DNA of 64,000 nt from Chitinophaga pollutisoli (GCF_038396755.1 NZ_CP149822.1:992001-1056000); one strand, 5' to 3'. Shown: positions 55,400-64,000, counted from the first letter of the stretch. A program made the numbers and translations. Notes: a model not told the origin generated them from the letters alone.

Positions 55400-56767
55400 C
55401 TATGGATTGAGGGCCATGCCCGGGTTGAATGAAATTACCTCCCTGGGTATTTGAAACGTGTACCTCGGGCTGCCTGGTTCAAGCGTGGCAATCACACCGC
55501 CAGTGGCATCATACCTATGAATAGCGGGCATTCTTCCCTCGGCGCTCAACCGGCGCATATCGAACCAGCGATGCCCTGTGAAGGGAAATTCCAATGTTCG
55601 TTCGTTAATCACCCAATTAAATACGGTGTCAGCATCGGCCGCCTGATAAGGCTTATAGTCAGCAGCGGGGATTCGTTTGCTGCGGATACCGTTCAGCAGC
55701 TCCAGCGCTTTGGGCAGGTTGTTGTTGCGCGCAGCCACCTCTGCAATAATCAGCATCATTTCCTGGATGGAGGTGCCAATATTACACTCCACCAGCTTTG
55801 TTATTTCAAAGCCACCATAAAAATACAGCACAATCCCCCTTTCGGTGAAGGAATAATCGCCCAGGTTCATATGGAACATACGTAAGCGTATATCTTCCTC
55901 CTCGTAGTTCCGCAAGTGCGCAAGTGTAGGTGTAAAAGCCCCTATTCCTATCCTTGCATAAATAGCATCCGGGCTTACCATCAGTTTAGGAAGATCGTCT
56001 CCGGTTTTAAAAGGGGTATAGTCCACTACGTACTGATTTGGGCTGGCATCCAGCGCCAGCTGCGCATAGCGGCCGGCATCCGCGTAATTGCGCGCGTAAA
56101 GGCAGGCCCTGGCAAGCAGGCTGTAGGCGGCCGCCTTTGAGCCACGGTACCTGTTATTGTTATTATTGTCCGGCAAATCAGCCACTACATCCTTAAGTTC
56201 CGCGATAATAAATTCGTACACGCCTTTTACCGTTCCCCTGCCGGGGGCCGTTTGCGCTACATCGTCGCTTACCACAACAGGTACACCGGGGTCCCTCCCT
56301 GCGGTAGCAGAATCGTAGGGTTTGCCGTACTCGTTAATAAGGTACAGCAGCTCGTTAGCCCTGCCGAGCCTGGCCTCTGCTTTCAGTGTACGCTTCTGCT
56401 GTGCAGTGCCATCCGTTGCATCATCCACCCCTACTATCACAGAATTATATGCGCTAATTGAAGCATAATGTTCCAGCCACAAATCAGGATCATCATGTAC
56501 TTCCTCCCAAACATAGGCTTGGGAAAACGGCCCAATCGCAGGAACACGCTGGTCTACTACATCATATACATCGCTGGGGGACACCAGGCCATCTATTCGT
56601 TCAAATACGTAGAGATCGGTGCCGTCCAGCCAGCGGCTGTAATCGGAAAGCGTGTTCAGCAAGGTGAATCCTTTGGGCTTAACGTCGAGATATTTATCGC
56701 ATGCCGGAAGGAATATACTGCTGCCCAATATGGCGAAAAAGGCTACAATTTTGAAAGATTTCTTCAT
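55400..56767 (-). CDS. SusD/RagB-family outer-membrane lipoprotein (locus 4)
   Basis: Ligand-binding lipoprotein of 455 residues. The signal MKKSFKIVAFFAILGSSIFLPAC ends in a lipobox Cys, followed by DKYLDVKPKGFTLLNTLSDY. Family segments: LKAEARLGRANELLYLINEY, AAAYSLLARACLYARNYADA, FNWVINERTLEFPFTGHRWF, DMRRLSAEGRMP and the ending FQIPREVISFNPGMALNP. ATG 56767 was chosen over a GTG three codons upstream. It lies 12 nt after susC. The substrate is unknown. Confidence 0.94.
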   Translation of the reverse strand: MKKSFKIVAFFAILGSSIFLPACDKYLDVKPKGFTLLNTLSDYSRWLDGTDLYVFERIDGLVSPSDVYDVVDQRVPAIGPFSQAYVWEEVHDDPDLWLEHYASISAYNSVIVGVDDATDGTAQQKRTLKAEARLGRANELLYLINEYGKPYDSATAGRDPGVPVVVSDDVAQTAPGRGTVKGVYEFIIAELKDVVADLPDNNNNNRYRGSKAAAYSLLARACLYARNYADAGRYAQLALDASPNQYVVDYTPFKTGDDLPKLMVSPDAIYARIGIGAFTPTLAHLRNYEEEDIRLRMFHMNLGDYSFTERGIVLYFYGGFEITKLVECNIGTSIQEMMLIIAEVAARNNNLPKALELLNGIRSKRIPAADYKPYQAADADTVFNWVINERTLEFPFTGHRWFDMRRLSAEGRMPAIHRYDATGGVIATLEPGSPRYTFQIPREVISFNPGMALNP

Positions 56768-56779
56768 GATTGACACGAT

Positions 56780-59700
56780 TTAAAAGCTGGTGGACAAGGC
56801 GAATGTATAGGTGGGCACAAGGTACGTCTGAACAAAACTCCCGGTAGCTTTACTGTAATTATACTTATTCAGCCCAACTGTAAAAATATTGGCCGCTTGC
56901 AGTTTTACTTCAAAAACACGGACGCCCATCCGCTTAATAACGGGGAATTCTGCAAAGTTGTACGACAACGTTACATTCTTCAAAGTAATGTAATCGCCAT
57001 TTACAATATTGACGTCTGCATATTCGTATGCCAGTTTCGAATAGCTATTGGAGAATGCGGCAAGACTTATCACCTCTGATTTCAACTCGTCGCCGGGCTG
57101 CTTCCAATACTCACCGGCGCCTTCAAGCGGGCGGCTTTCCAGCGGCGAAGGCCGTGCTGCCATCACCTTGAACCCACCATAATAATCCACCATGGTAAAC
57201 AGGTAGAAGTTGCCGATATCAAACCGGTTGCTGAACCCCATATTGAAACGGGGAAGCGTTGAGCCGGCGAAATACATGATTCCTGTAGAACGGTTAACCA
57301 TCTTGCTCCGGCCTTCCTGCTGACTGGGTGAATATACTTCTCCATTCGCGGTTTTCACCAGGGGCGACCCTGCCTTATCTATACCGGCATATCGGTATCC
57401 AAAAAGCGGCCCCAGCGGATAACCCTCCATATACCCGCTAGAATTGAGATAGTCCGGCGTAAGATGATTAATTTGATATACCTTCAGTGTTTTGCTGGTA
57501 TTGGCGCCGAAAACGATGCCCGTGTTCCAGTTAAACCTGGGCTTTGCAATCCAATCGGCCTGAAGGTTGAACTCCATGCCTTTATTGAGGATCGACGCCG
57601 TGTTGATAAATGTAGGGCCGCCACCGAGTGTAGGATTGATTTTTTCTCTGGAAAGCAGGTCCATTGATTTCTTCCTGTAAACCTCCACAGTTAGGTTGAT
57701 GGTTTTAAAAACCCTTACATCAAAGCCTGCATTGAAATTATTTGTTTGCTCCCAGCGAAGCGCGCTATTGGCAAACGATTCACGGCGCAACGAATTAAAA
57801 AACGTTTGACCGAAGGGATTCACCTCACTTCTGGCAATTACGCGGGGTAATGCATTCTTGGCCAGGTTACCATTAAAGCCTGTTGAAACGCGAAGTTTCA
57901 ATTCGTTCAGCCAGGTCAAACCCGACATAAACTTCTCCTTATGCATATTCCAGGCTCCACTTACCGACCATAAAGGCTTATACTTGTACTTCGGATTGGT
58001 GCCAAACAGGTTCGACTGCTCCACCCTAAGGCTGCCTCCCAGGCTATACTTGCCTCTGAAAGAATAAATAATATTGGAAAACCCTGAAAGAAAACGGTTG
58101 TTTACAAACGTTTGGCGGAACAACGATGCATAATCGATGCTGTTGGGCTCAACTATCTTGTTCCTGAAACCAACAACGGCAGCATAGTCCACGGGAACTT
58201 GCAGGAGCGTTTCATCGTCGTATCCAAAATACGCTGCGGATGAGCTCTGTTCAGTCATATTACGCATTTCAGCACCAACAATACCATTGATGAAATGATC
58301 CCGCAGGATTTGTTTATCGTAATTCAATTGTGCGATTAATGTATAACCCGAATTGCCGGAATGCAGCTGCCGCATAAATCCACCCTTCGGAATATGATAA
58401 GTATGATCTCCATTTGGTTTAAGTTGCGTATATGAATTAACATATTGCCTTGCCAGGTAGGATTCTTCCTTCGCGTAATCTTTACTGTCCGACTTGGAAG
58501 TTTCGTAAACGCCGCCGAACCTGAAATTGAAGCCTCCTCCGATCCGATAGTTCAGATCTGCCGTTATTCTATTGGAAATCGTGTTTGTTTTTTTACTGAT
58601 TTGTTGTAAATCCTCCAGCGGGTAATGCAGGTGATCCATCAAACCCTGTTTCATAATTGCCTGGTTATAATAGGGATTAATAACAGAGCCGCTGATGATG
58701 GGCTGTGGCCGCCCATTTTCATCCTGCAGGCGCTCATACGGCTGGAGGGAACTGATTTCGGGAACCGGAACGCTGCCGGCCTCGTTATTACCAAAATCGG
58801 TATTCAACTGCAGGGATAGCCGCTTGGATAGCTGCAGCGAAGTGCGCGCTGATAGTTGCAGCATGTTTTCGCCGCTATTCATTTGCTGCCCTTGTTTTTT
58901 GCTGTATCTTGCCGTGAAATAATATAACGCCGCTGCGGAACCGCCCGAGATATCCATCAAATAAGTTTGGTTGAGTTCCGGCCTGAGGAAGAGCCGGGCA
59001 TAGTCCTGTTTGTTGTCGTATTGGCGCAGGTTTTCAAATTCAATTTCCGCCTGGTCCTGCGTGATGATATTCGCAGCCCGCCGGGCCATTATCTGGTGAA
59101 CAGGCGTGTATATGTAACCTGAGTTGATAATTCTGTTCCACGTGGTGCCATCAACGCTTTTCGCTAACATTTCGCGGTTAAAATCAACATTAATCCCCGA
59201 GGCGTTATCATCCCATCTTCTGCGGTTATAATTTTCCGGCCTGCGGAAATCGAAGTTTGTTCTGAAATTGAAACTTGGCTTTCCTGCCACCGCTTTTTTC
59301 CGCTGAACGATGATAACGCCATTAGAAGCCCTAACGCCATATACCGTTGCCGATGCAGCGTCTTTAAGCAGGGTAACGGACTCGATTTCGTTGGGATTGA
59401 TCATATTGAGCGATAGCTCAGTGGGGTAGCCGTCCAATACAATCAGCGGGTTTTGATTGGCTGAGATGGTGGAGATGCCGCGCACATTAAACAGGTTGTT
59501 GGTGGTGGTAGTGCCGTTTATTGAACTGGTGAACTTTACGTCGTTATTGATCATCAGGCCGGGGAGGCGGTTGGTAAGCCCTGAAATAAAATCCGAATTC
59601 ACCCGGCTTTCGTATGCTTTGGTGGAGATAACGGATATGGCCCCGGTGCTATGCTCGGGCCTTATCTTCTGGTATCCGGTACTATATTGCGTGATGTTGA

Positions 59701-60364
59701 CCTCGGCCAACTTTTGCTGCTGCCGCTTCATCCTCACCTCAATGAATTGCTGCCGGCCAACCACAATTTTCTGCATTTCGAATCCCACAAAGGAAAATGT
59801 TAGCGCATCGCCTTTCTCCGCATTTAATAAAAATTCACCTTTGGCATCCGTTGTGGCATATGTTTTTACCTGGCCGCCCTTTTCGTGGAGAATACTCACC
59901 CCTTCCAGCGGAACGCCGCTGGAATCCGCCACCTTCCCTCTTATGGGAGCGAAGGCGGCTTCATCCATGTTGGTATCTGGGGTTTGTAGAACGGCCAAAC
60001 GTGTTTTTTGCACGAACGTTATTGTCCGGCTATTGATTTGGTATGTAAACGGTTGGTTTTTGAATGCGAGATCTAAAAATTCGCGGATAGGCAGGTTTTC
60101 GGCTGCTATGGTTACCGCCTTTCCATTTTTAATTACCGCTTCGCTACCGAATACGAGGTATTCAGTTTGTTTTTCGATAGCGCTAAATACATTCTTCAAA
60201 GGTATATTGGCGCCATGCAGCGTAACTCGCTGCGCCCGGCTGGATGCGTGCACATTCACAAAAACAATCGTAAGAAGCAACGCGGTGAGTTTCATACTTA
60301 AAGGTAGTTTTGTGTAAGCCCATCGAAGTGCCCGGGCACAGGGATGCTTTGCCAATTTTTTCAT
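56780..60364 (-). CDS. SusC/RagA-family TonB-dependent transporter with STN domain (locus 4)
   Basis: Outer-membrane importer of 1194 residues. After a signal region (MKLTALLLTIVFVNVHASSR) comes STN (VTLHGANIPLKNVFSAIEKQ), a regulatory-like domain (GKVADSSGVPLEGVSILHEK), the plug (LFNVRGISTISANQNPLIVL, LLKDAASATVYGVRASNGVI) and a full barrel ending TFALSTSF. ATG 60364 was chosen over the longer open frame because it matches SusC N-termini in this group. A plus-oriented terminator lies between it and fecR. The downstream ABC and MutS-like genes set this locus apart from loci 1-3. Confidence 0.95.
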   Translation of the reverse strand: MKKLAKHPCARALRWAYTKLPLSMKLTALLLTIVFVNVHASSRAQRVTLHGANIPLKNVFSAIEKQTEYLVFGSEAVIKNGKAVTIAAENLPIREFLDLAFKNQPFTYQINSRTITFVQKTRLAVLQTPDTNMDEAAFAPIRGKVADSSGVPLEGVSILHEKGGQVKTYATTDAKGEFLLNAEKGDALTFSFVGFEMQKIVVGRQQFIEVRMKRQQQKLAEVNITQYSTGYQKIRPEHSTGAISVISTKAYESRVNSDFISGLTNRLPGLMINNDVKFTSSINGTTTTNNLFNVRGISTISANQNPLIVLDGYPTELSLNMINPNEIESVTLLKDAASATVYGVRASNGVIIVQRKKAVAGKPSFNFRTNFDFRRPENYNRRRWDDNASGINVDFNREMLAKSVDGTTWNRIINSGYIYTPVHQIMARRAANIITQDQAEIEFENLRQYDNKQDYARLFLRPELNQTYLMDISGGSAAALYYFTARYSKKQGQQMNSGENMLQLSARTSLQLSKRLSLQLNTDFGNNEAGSVPVPEISSLQPYERLQDENGRPQPIISGSVINPYYNQAIMKQGLMDHLHYPLEDLQQISKKTNTISNRITADLNYRIGGGFNFRFGGVYETSKSDSKDYAKEESYLARQYVNSYTQLKPNGDHTYHIPKGGFMRQLHSGNSGYTLIAQLNYDKQILRDHFINGIVGAEMRNMTEQSSSAAYFGYDDETLLQVPVDYAAVVGFRNKIVEPNSIDYASLFRQTFVNNRFLSGFSNIIYSFRGKYSLGGSLRVEQSNLFGTNPKYKYKPLWSVSGAWNMHKEKFMSGLTWLNELKLRVSTGFNGNLAKNALPRVIARSEVNPFGQTFFNSLRRESFANSALRWEQTNNFNAGFDVRVFKTINLTVEVYRKKSMDLLSREKINPTLGGGPTFINTASILNKGMEFNLQADWIAKPRFNWNTGIVFGANTSKTLKVYQINHLTPDYLNSSGYMEGYPLGPLFGYRYAGIDKAGSPLVKTANGEVYSPSQQEGRSKMVNRSTGIMYFAGSTLPRFNMGFSNRFDIGNFYLFTMVDYYGGFKVMAARPSPLESRPLEGAGEYWKQPGDELKSEVISLAAFSNSYSKLAYEYADVNIVNGDYITLKNVTLSYNFAEFPVIKRMGVRVFEVKLQAANIFTVGLNKYNYSKATGSFVQTYLVPTYTFALSTSF

Positions 60365-60428
60365 AAATTGCAATCTGTTTGGTTGATTAATGTGGTGATC
60401 CAATCCCGATTAAAAAGCTGGACATTCC

Positions 60429-60457
60429 GCCACGGGCCTCACCCCGTGGCTTTTTTT
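60429..60457 (+). terminator. Plus-strand terminator in the fecR-susC gap of locus 4
   Basis: The perfect 8-bp stem GCCACGGG/CCCGTGGC with a short loop runs into T7 on the plus strand, opposite to the flanking genes. A TAGTTTTG -7-type match on the plus strand at 60305-60312 could start an RNA of about 140 nt across the susC start. Confidence 0.6.
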
Positions 60458-60522
60458 ACATGCCTTCCCTTGCCGGGCCGCAGCCCGTTATCAGCAATCG
60501 CTATGCATTTGTAACTTCCGCC

Positions 60523-61791
60523 TTATTGAATGATAAGCGTTTTTCCTCCTTCCAACTTGTATTGGAGACCGTTATTTGATAGAATCGACAGCAGCTCATT
60601 AAGTGTGATATTTCTATCCATTTTCCCGAAGAACTTCATATCACGGCCTTTTCCCTCAAACACCACTTTGATGTCGTACCATCTTTCCAACTGGCGCATC
60701 ACGGCCTCCAGCGTTTGCCCTTCGAAATTGAAAGTGCCGTTTTTCCAGGCCATCACTTTATCAAGGTCCGCTTCCTTCACCAGCCGGATGGGGCCTATTT
60801 CCTGGCTGGCTGTGCGGCTAATTTTCGCCTGCTGGCCCGGTTTGAGCCGCAGGGCGTTCCCCTTATCAGCTGCCGGCCCTGCAACAACCCGTACCGCGCC
60901 TTCCAGCAGGGTGGTTTCGATACTATCTTCGTTGCCGTAAGCCTGTACATTAAAATGGGTGCCGAGCACTTCCACCGCAGCGTTTTGGTTAATTGTTACA
61001 CGGAAAGGCATTTCCGCATTCGCGGCCACTTCGAAGTAGGCTTCACCGGTGAGCGCCACTACCCTTTCTTTACCAGTGAAAGCGGTGGGGTAGCGCAGGG
61101 AACTGGCGGCGTTGAGCCATACGCCCGTACCATCCGGCAATGTAACGTGGAACTGGCGGCCCTTGGGGGTGGTCATCGTATTGAAGGCCACATTGCCAGC
61201 CCCGGTACCTACATGATTGTACGCGATACTGCCGGCGTTCATCACTACATTGGCACCCTGCTGCCGGGCCACTACCCCGTTATCCAGGCTATCCAGCACC
61301 AGCTGCGACCCATCAGAAAGCGTAAGGATAGCGCCATTCCGCCCGGGCATCACTATGGTTTCTTTTACCTCCGCTACGTCCATTCCTTTCCGGGTGTTGC
61401 CTGCATACCACAAATATGTACCCGCTGCAATCAGCAACAAAACAGCGGCAGCCATGCGCCAGTGGCGCAACAGCCTCAGGCGGGGCACTTCATCCCGTGC
61501 TTCCTGTGGTGCTTCACCATCTTCCTCCTCTACCTGCTGCAGCAATGACACGAATCCCTCTTCTTCGCGTATTCTATTAATTACCTTATCCAAAATAGCT
61601 GCTTCAATATGCTGTTGGGAAGCCGCGAACAGTTCGGTAAACAGCGCGCCTTCCTCCAGCTCGTCTGCAAAATTCCGGTGCGGTACAGCCGCAGCCATCC
61701 AGGCATCCAGCTCAGCGGCCTCGGCTAAGCTCAACCCCTCCTGGGAGCGCTTCAATAATAAAGTGGCAATATGTTTGGAATCAATTCGCAT
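60523..61791 (-). CDS. FecR-family anti-sigma factor (locus 4)
   Basis: Inner-membrane anti-sigma factor of 422 residues. The cytoplasmic part is longer than usual (MRIDSKHIATLLLKRSQEGL to about residue 125), followed by a helix (WRMAAAVLLLIAAGTYLWYA). FecR motifs follow: AILTLSDGSQLVLDSLDNG, VTLPDGTGVWLNAASSLRYP, AVEVLGTHFNVQAYGNEDSI, and one C-terminal DUF4974 (FNFEGQTLEAVMRQLERWYD, FGKMDRNITLNELLSILSNN). ATG 61791 was chosen over a TTG nine bases upstream. It lies between sigma (66 nt) and susC (158 nt). Confidence 0.93.
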   Translation of the reverse strand: MRIDSKHIATLLLKRSQEGLSLAEAAELDAWMAAAVPHRNFADELEEGALFTELFAASQQHIEAAILDKVINRIREEEGFVSLLQQVEEEDGEAPQEARDEVPRLRLLRHWRMAAAVLLLIAAGTYLWYAGNTRKGMDVAEVKETIVMPGRNGAILTLSDGSQLVLDSLDNGVVARQQGANVVMNAGSIAYNHVGTGAGNVAFNTMTTPKGRQFHVTLPDGTGVWLNAASSLRYPTAFTGKERVVALTGEAYFEVAANAEMPFRVTINQNAAVEVLGTHFNVQAYGNEDSIETTLLEGAVRVVAGPAADKGNALRLKPGQQAKISRTASQEIGPIRLVKEADLDKVMAWKNGTFNFEGQTLEAVMRQLERWYDIKVVFEGKGRDMKFFGKMDRNITLNELLSILSNNGLQYKLEGGKTLIIQ

Positions 61792-61857
61792 GCGATACAA
61801 ACAATACGATTGGGAATTAAAAACGTCCTATCCGGATGGCAACTTTTTTTAAAAAAA

Positions 61858-62459
61858 TCAGGAAAAACCGAATGTATCCAGGTGCAGCAGTGTTAATAAT
61901 ACCAGTTCTAGGGAATGGCCAGCCAATGCTTCTTTCAATAATTTAATAGCTGTAACTTTTTGATTTTTAACTGTTTTAACGCTTACACCCAGCTTTTCAG
62001 CGATCTGGGCGGGCTTCAAACCCTCCTGGAAAGAGAGCAGAAAAACAAGCCTGGTTTTTTCGGGGAGTTTGTCTAATTGCTCGTACAAGAGCTTCACCAG
62101 TTCGTTGCGCACCGGTTCCAGCGTAAAATCCTGCTGTTCTGATTCCATGAGCTGCAACAATTCCTGCTCGCGCCGGCCCTGCTTTTGCTGCCTGGAAATC
62201 AGCGTGAGGCAATGGTTGCGGGTAATTACGAACAGCGAAGAAGACAAATGGCGGATATTGTCGAAGTCCATACGCCTGGTCCAAACTTTAAAAAAGTCTC
62301 GGCCACTACATCCTGTGCGTCGGCTTCTGTTACATAACGTTGGGCGAAATAATACACCCTGGAATAAAAATGATGGTACATCTCACGGAAAGCCGCCTCG
62401 CTCCCATGCTGGAAACGATAAAACAACTCATCCTCTGTATGTGTGGCAGGTTGAATCAA
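61858..62459 (-). CDS. ECF RNA polymerase sigma factor (locus 4), interrupted by a frameshift
   Basis: Sigma-70 ECF factor. The first frame holds region 2 (DELFYRFQHGSEAAFREMYH, EADAQDVVAETF); the second holds the rest and region 4 (LPEKTRLVFLLSFQEGLKPA, QIAEKLGVSVKTVKNQKVTA). The frames join at an A6 run (62290-62295): one more base gives ETFFKVWTRRMDFDNIRHLS and about 200 residues, normal for the family. No in-frame ATG is found before region 2, so the start is probably the TTG at 62459, directly after a stop codon; a second error upstream is possible. The CAAAAATA at 62503-62510 on plus could be its -7 element. Confidence 0.85.
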
Positions 62460-62502
62460 TTAATTGAATGTATGCAACAATTGTAAAAATACCGATTATT
62501 TA

Positions 62503-62510
62503 CAAAAATA
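62503..62510 (-). promoter_or_regulatory. Candidate -7 element of the locus 4 sigma gene
   Basis: Read on the minus strand this is TATTTTTG, a match to TAnnTTTG, 44 nt before the start. No -33 element was found. Confidence 0.35.
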
Positions 62511-62530
62511 ATCTTTTACCCAGTCCATAA

Positions 62531-62713
62531 TTATCGGACGTATAATGGACTTCGTTTTTCCGAAACACCCAACTCCTTGTCGCTTACCGTTGCGCGCACG
62601 TTACCCAAGTGGTCGCTATTCTCATAGAACTTATTCCCCCTAAAATCACCATAAACTAATCCTTTCCCAAGCCCGGGAAGATCTAATTCCGCCAGGGCAA
62701 ACGCCCATTTCAA
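62531..62713 (-). pseudogene. Remnant of an RHS-repeat protein (core-domain fragment)
   Basis: About 60 codons encode GNKFYENSDHLGNVRATVSD, which carries the DHLGNVR motif that marks the end of the RHS core in Bacteroidota RHS/YD-repeat proteins. Full genes encode more than 1000 residues, and no further RHS sequence was found up- or downstream in any frame. The frame stays open a short way upstream of 62713 and has no proper start. It is a decayed fragment, left by deletion or transfer. Confidence 0.7.
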
Positions 62714-62889
62714 CTTTCGAAATCCTCCAATCCCCGGACGCCCTCCTTTCGAAAACGTTCAACAACGATAATAGCGGCTTTGCGCAACTTCTAACGCCCG
62801 TCGAAGCGGAATTGGATAAATCGCAATGCCCCCGGCACATCATCCCGCCAGGGTGTCGTAAATTCCATACACAACAAAATCTACTTGTC

Positions 62890-63654
62890 ATGGCACAATT
62901 AACGTCTATCATCACTTTTACCGGGAGACTCGGCAATATCATCGCCTACAATCGCGGTGGAAAGCATTGCCTCCGCTCGCGTCCGGAAACCGTTCGGCAG
63001 ACCGACGGCACCCGCCGCGCCGCGTTGCGCTTCGGCGCCGCCAGCCGCAAAGGCGCACTCATCCGCAGCGCTATCTGCCCCGAGCTGGACTTCCCCTGCG
63101 ACGGCAGGCAGGTCAACCAACTCACCCGCACCATCATCACCGCCGGCAGCAACCGCCACGCCGGGCTGACGGGCTTCCGCTTCAACGCCCAAACCGGCAC
63201 TGGAAGCTTTTTTTCACAACGTCCGGAATACAGCAAAAACGGGACACTGCATATCCCCGCACAACGACTATTGGCGCCGGATCACGCCTCTCACCTGGAA
63301 ATTAAAGTGATCTCCACCCGGATCGATTTCACCAACCGGCGGGTAACAGGCACCGATGCCTCCGTTGCACTTATTGATCTACGGCAACCATTCACGGGTG
63401 CAGACCTGCATGTAGACGCACCCGGCAAAGGCACCTTGCTGATTACCTTACAGGTAAGTACCTATATCAACGGCACGTTATCTCAAAACCGCAGGCGCTA
63501 CGCCGCCGATATCATCGCCGTAGCCGAAGGCCAGCCGCCCGCGCCAATCATGATCAAAGCGCGCCCAACTCCCAAACGCCTCCGCCAGCCCCGGCCGCGC
63601 GCCCGCAATGCGGCCACGCTTCCCATAGGGTATGCCTACATACAACGCGAATAA
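62890..63654 (+). CDS. Conserved hypothetical protein (DUF6266-like N-terminus)
   Basis: Function unknown, 254 residues, no signal peptide. The start MAQLTSIITFTGRLGNIIAY, then NRGGKHCLRSRPETVRQTDG, resembles the N-terminus of the DUF6266 group (Gly-lead, then RSxP). The middle is beta-rich, and the last 30 residues are strongly basic (RPTPKRLRQPRPRARNAATL). ATG 62890 was chosen because it precedes the conserved start; the frame is open further upstream without family sequence. Its neighbour on one side is the RHS remnant. A role in a surface or secreted structure would be a guess. Confidence 0.65.
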   Translation: MAQLTSIITFTGRLGNIIAYNRGGKHCLRSRPETVRQTDGTRRAALRFGAASRKGALIRSAICPELDFPCDGRQVNQLTRTIITAGSNRHAGLTGFRFNAQTGTGSFFSQRPEYSKNGTLHIPAQRLLAPDHASHLEIKVISTRIDFTNRRVTGTDASVALIDLRQPFTGADLHVDAPGKGTLLITLQVSTYINGTLSQNRRRYAADIIAVAEGQPPAPIMIKARPTPKRLRQPRPRARNAATLPIGYAYIQRE

Positions 63655-63911
63655 CGCCTGCCATAACCGGGAGATTTTGTTGCCAAACTTTCACAAACAC
63701 ATCTAACACCCCACAATTGCGCGCCGACTCTCCACCGCCGCAGGGCATCGCCATTGGATGTAGTGAACCCCGCACGATAGGATACATGCTTTCTTCCTTA
63801 AATCTCACCTCCAACCCATCAACACACCACCTCCGCATCAAGTCCACCTATCCTTCGCTGATCCTTCGCTGATCCCTCGCCGGGCCGCCGCATGCTCAAT
63901 ATCCATTACAG
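63655..63911. other. Gap before the right-edge gene
   Basis: I see no gene here; a minus-strand frame overlapping 63554-63847 is the shadow of the hypothetical gene and has no domain. A direct repeat of TCCTTCGCTGATC occurs near 63850-63875. Confidence 0.4.
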
Positions 63912-64000
63912 TCACTCCCCCGCCTTCAGCACCAGTACCCAATCATTTCCCGGGCCACTTCCCGGCGCCGCAACTTTGATCCGTTCCTTCTCCAGCATTC
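63912..64000 (-). CDS. C-terminal end of a probable glycoside hydrolase (start outside window)
   Basis: A minus-strand frame enters from the right edge and stops at 63912. Its 28 residues end IKVAAPGSGPGNDWVLVLKA. The pattern Pro-rich loop then DWVLVL at the C-terminus resembles the small beta-domain that closes DUF4038-type (apiosidase-like) glycoside hydrolases. Only the last part is visible, so the call rests on one motif. Confidence 0.4.
   Translation of the reverse strand, partial: MLEKERIKVAAPGSGPGNDWVLVLKAGE

Overview
The window is a 64 kb piece of a Bacteroidota chromosome, most likely a Chitinophaga-type member of the Chitinophagaceae. Evidence: four SusC/SusD pairs each with its own ECF sigma factor and FecR-type anti-sigma factor, a propeller-type LytS/LytTR pair, the short class of prolyl-tRNA synthetase, a tRNA promoter of TTTG-N19-TAnnTTTG type, and GC-rich coding sequence. 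The species call is inference.

Layout. 1-9.4 kb: end of an HtrA/Deg protease, a two-component system downstream of proS, a Gly/Tyr/Trp-rich lipoprotein and a FadL-like outer-membrane protein. 9.5-14.3 kb (minus): a tRNA-maturation operon (glycosyltransferase, Sua5/YrdC, CCA-adding enzyme, small acidic protein, miaA). 14.4-16.7 kb (plus): a compact microviridin-type graspetide cluster, with a 60-residue precursor carrying the PFFA leader motif and a TxKYPSD core, an attenuator-like hairpin, then two overlapping ATP-grasp ligases. 16.7-23.3 kb (minus): Sus locus 1. 23.4-24.4 kb: dapD and tRNA-Leu(CAG). 24.6-36.5 kb (minus): Sus locus 2, with four TlpA-like thioredoxin-fold proteins. 37.1-45.0 kb (plus): Sus locus 3, ending in a metallophosphoesterase and facing two convergent sulfatases (45.1-48.0 kb). 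48.3-62.5 kb (minus): Sus locus 4, which continues into an ABC ATPase, a GldF/GldG-like fusion, a TlpA protein and two overlapping MutS-like ATPase genes. 62.5-64 kb: a remnant of an RHS gene, a conserved hypothetical, and the end of a probable glycoside hydrolase.

How the genes work together. Each Sus locus reads as a trans-envelope signalling and uptake unit: SusD and SusC bind and import a ligand, the FecR protein relays the signal, and the ECF sigma factor raises expression. Locus 3 with its sulfatases suggests a sulfated substrate. Locus 4 adds an inner-membrane ABC module and paired MutS-like proteins of unknown role and is the least explained unit here. The graspetide cluster should make a multicyclic peptide of the protease-inhibitor class.

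Quality note. Eight genes are broken by nine single-base losses. Seven lie in or beside mononucleotide runs, one lies in a CCCCTCCCC tract, and one (in the TlpA gene of locus 4) could not be placed on a run. Restoring one base per break gives proteins of normal family length in every case, so these look like sequence errors more than true pseudogenes. A 56-bp near-repeat (50/56 identical) joins the 3' end of tRNA-Leu plus its terminator (24431-24486) to a site at 44997-45052 and brackets Sus loci 2 and 3. It may be the scar of an integrated island, although no integrase is visible.
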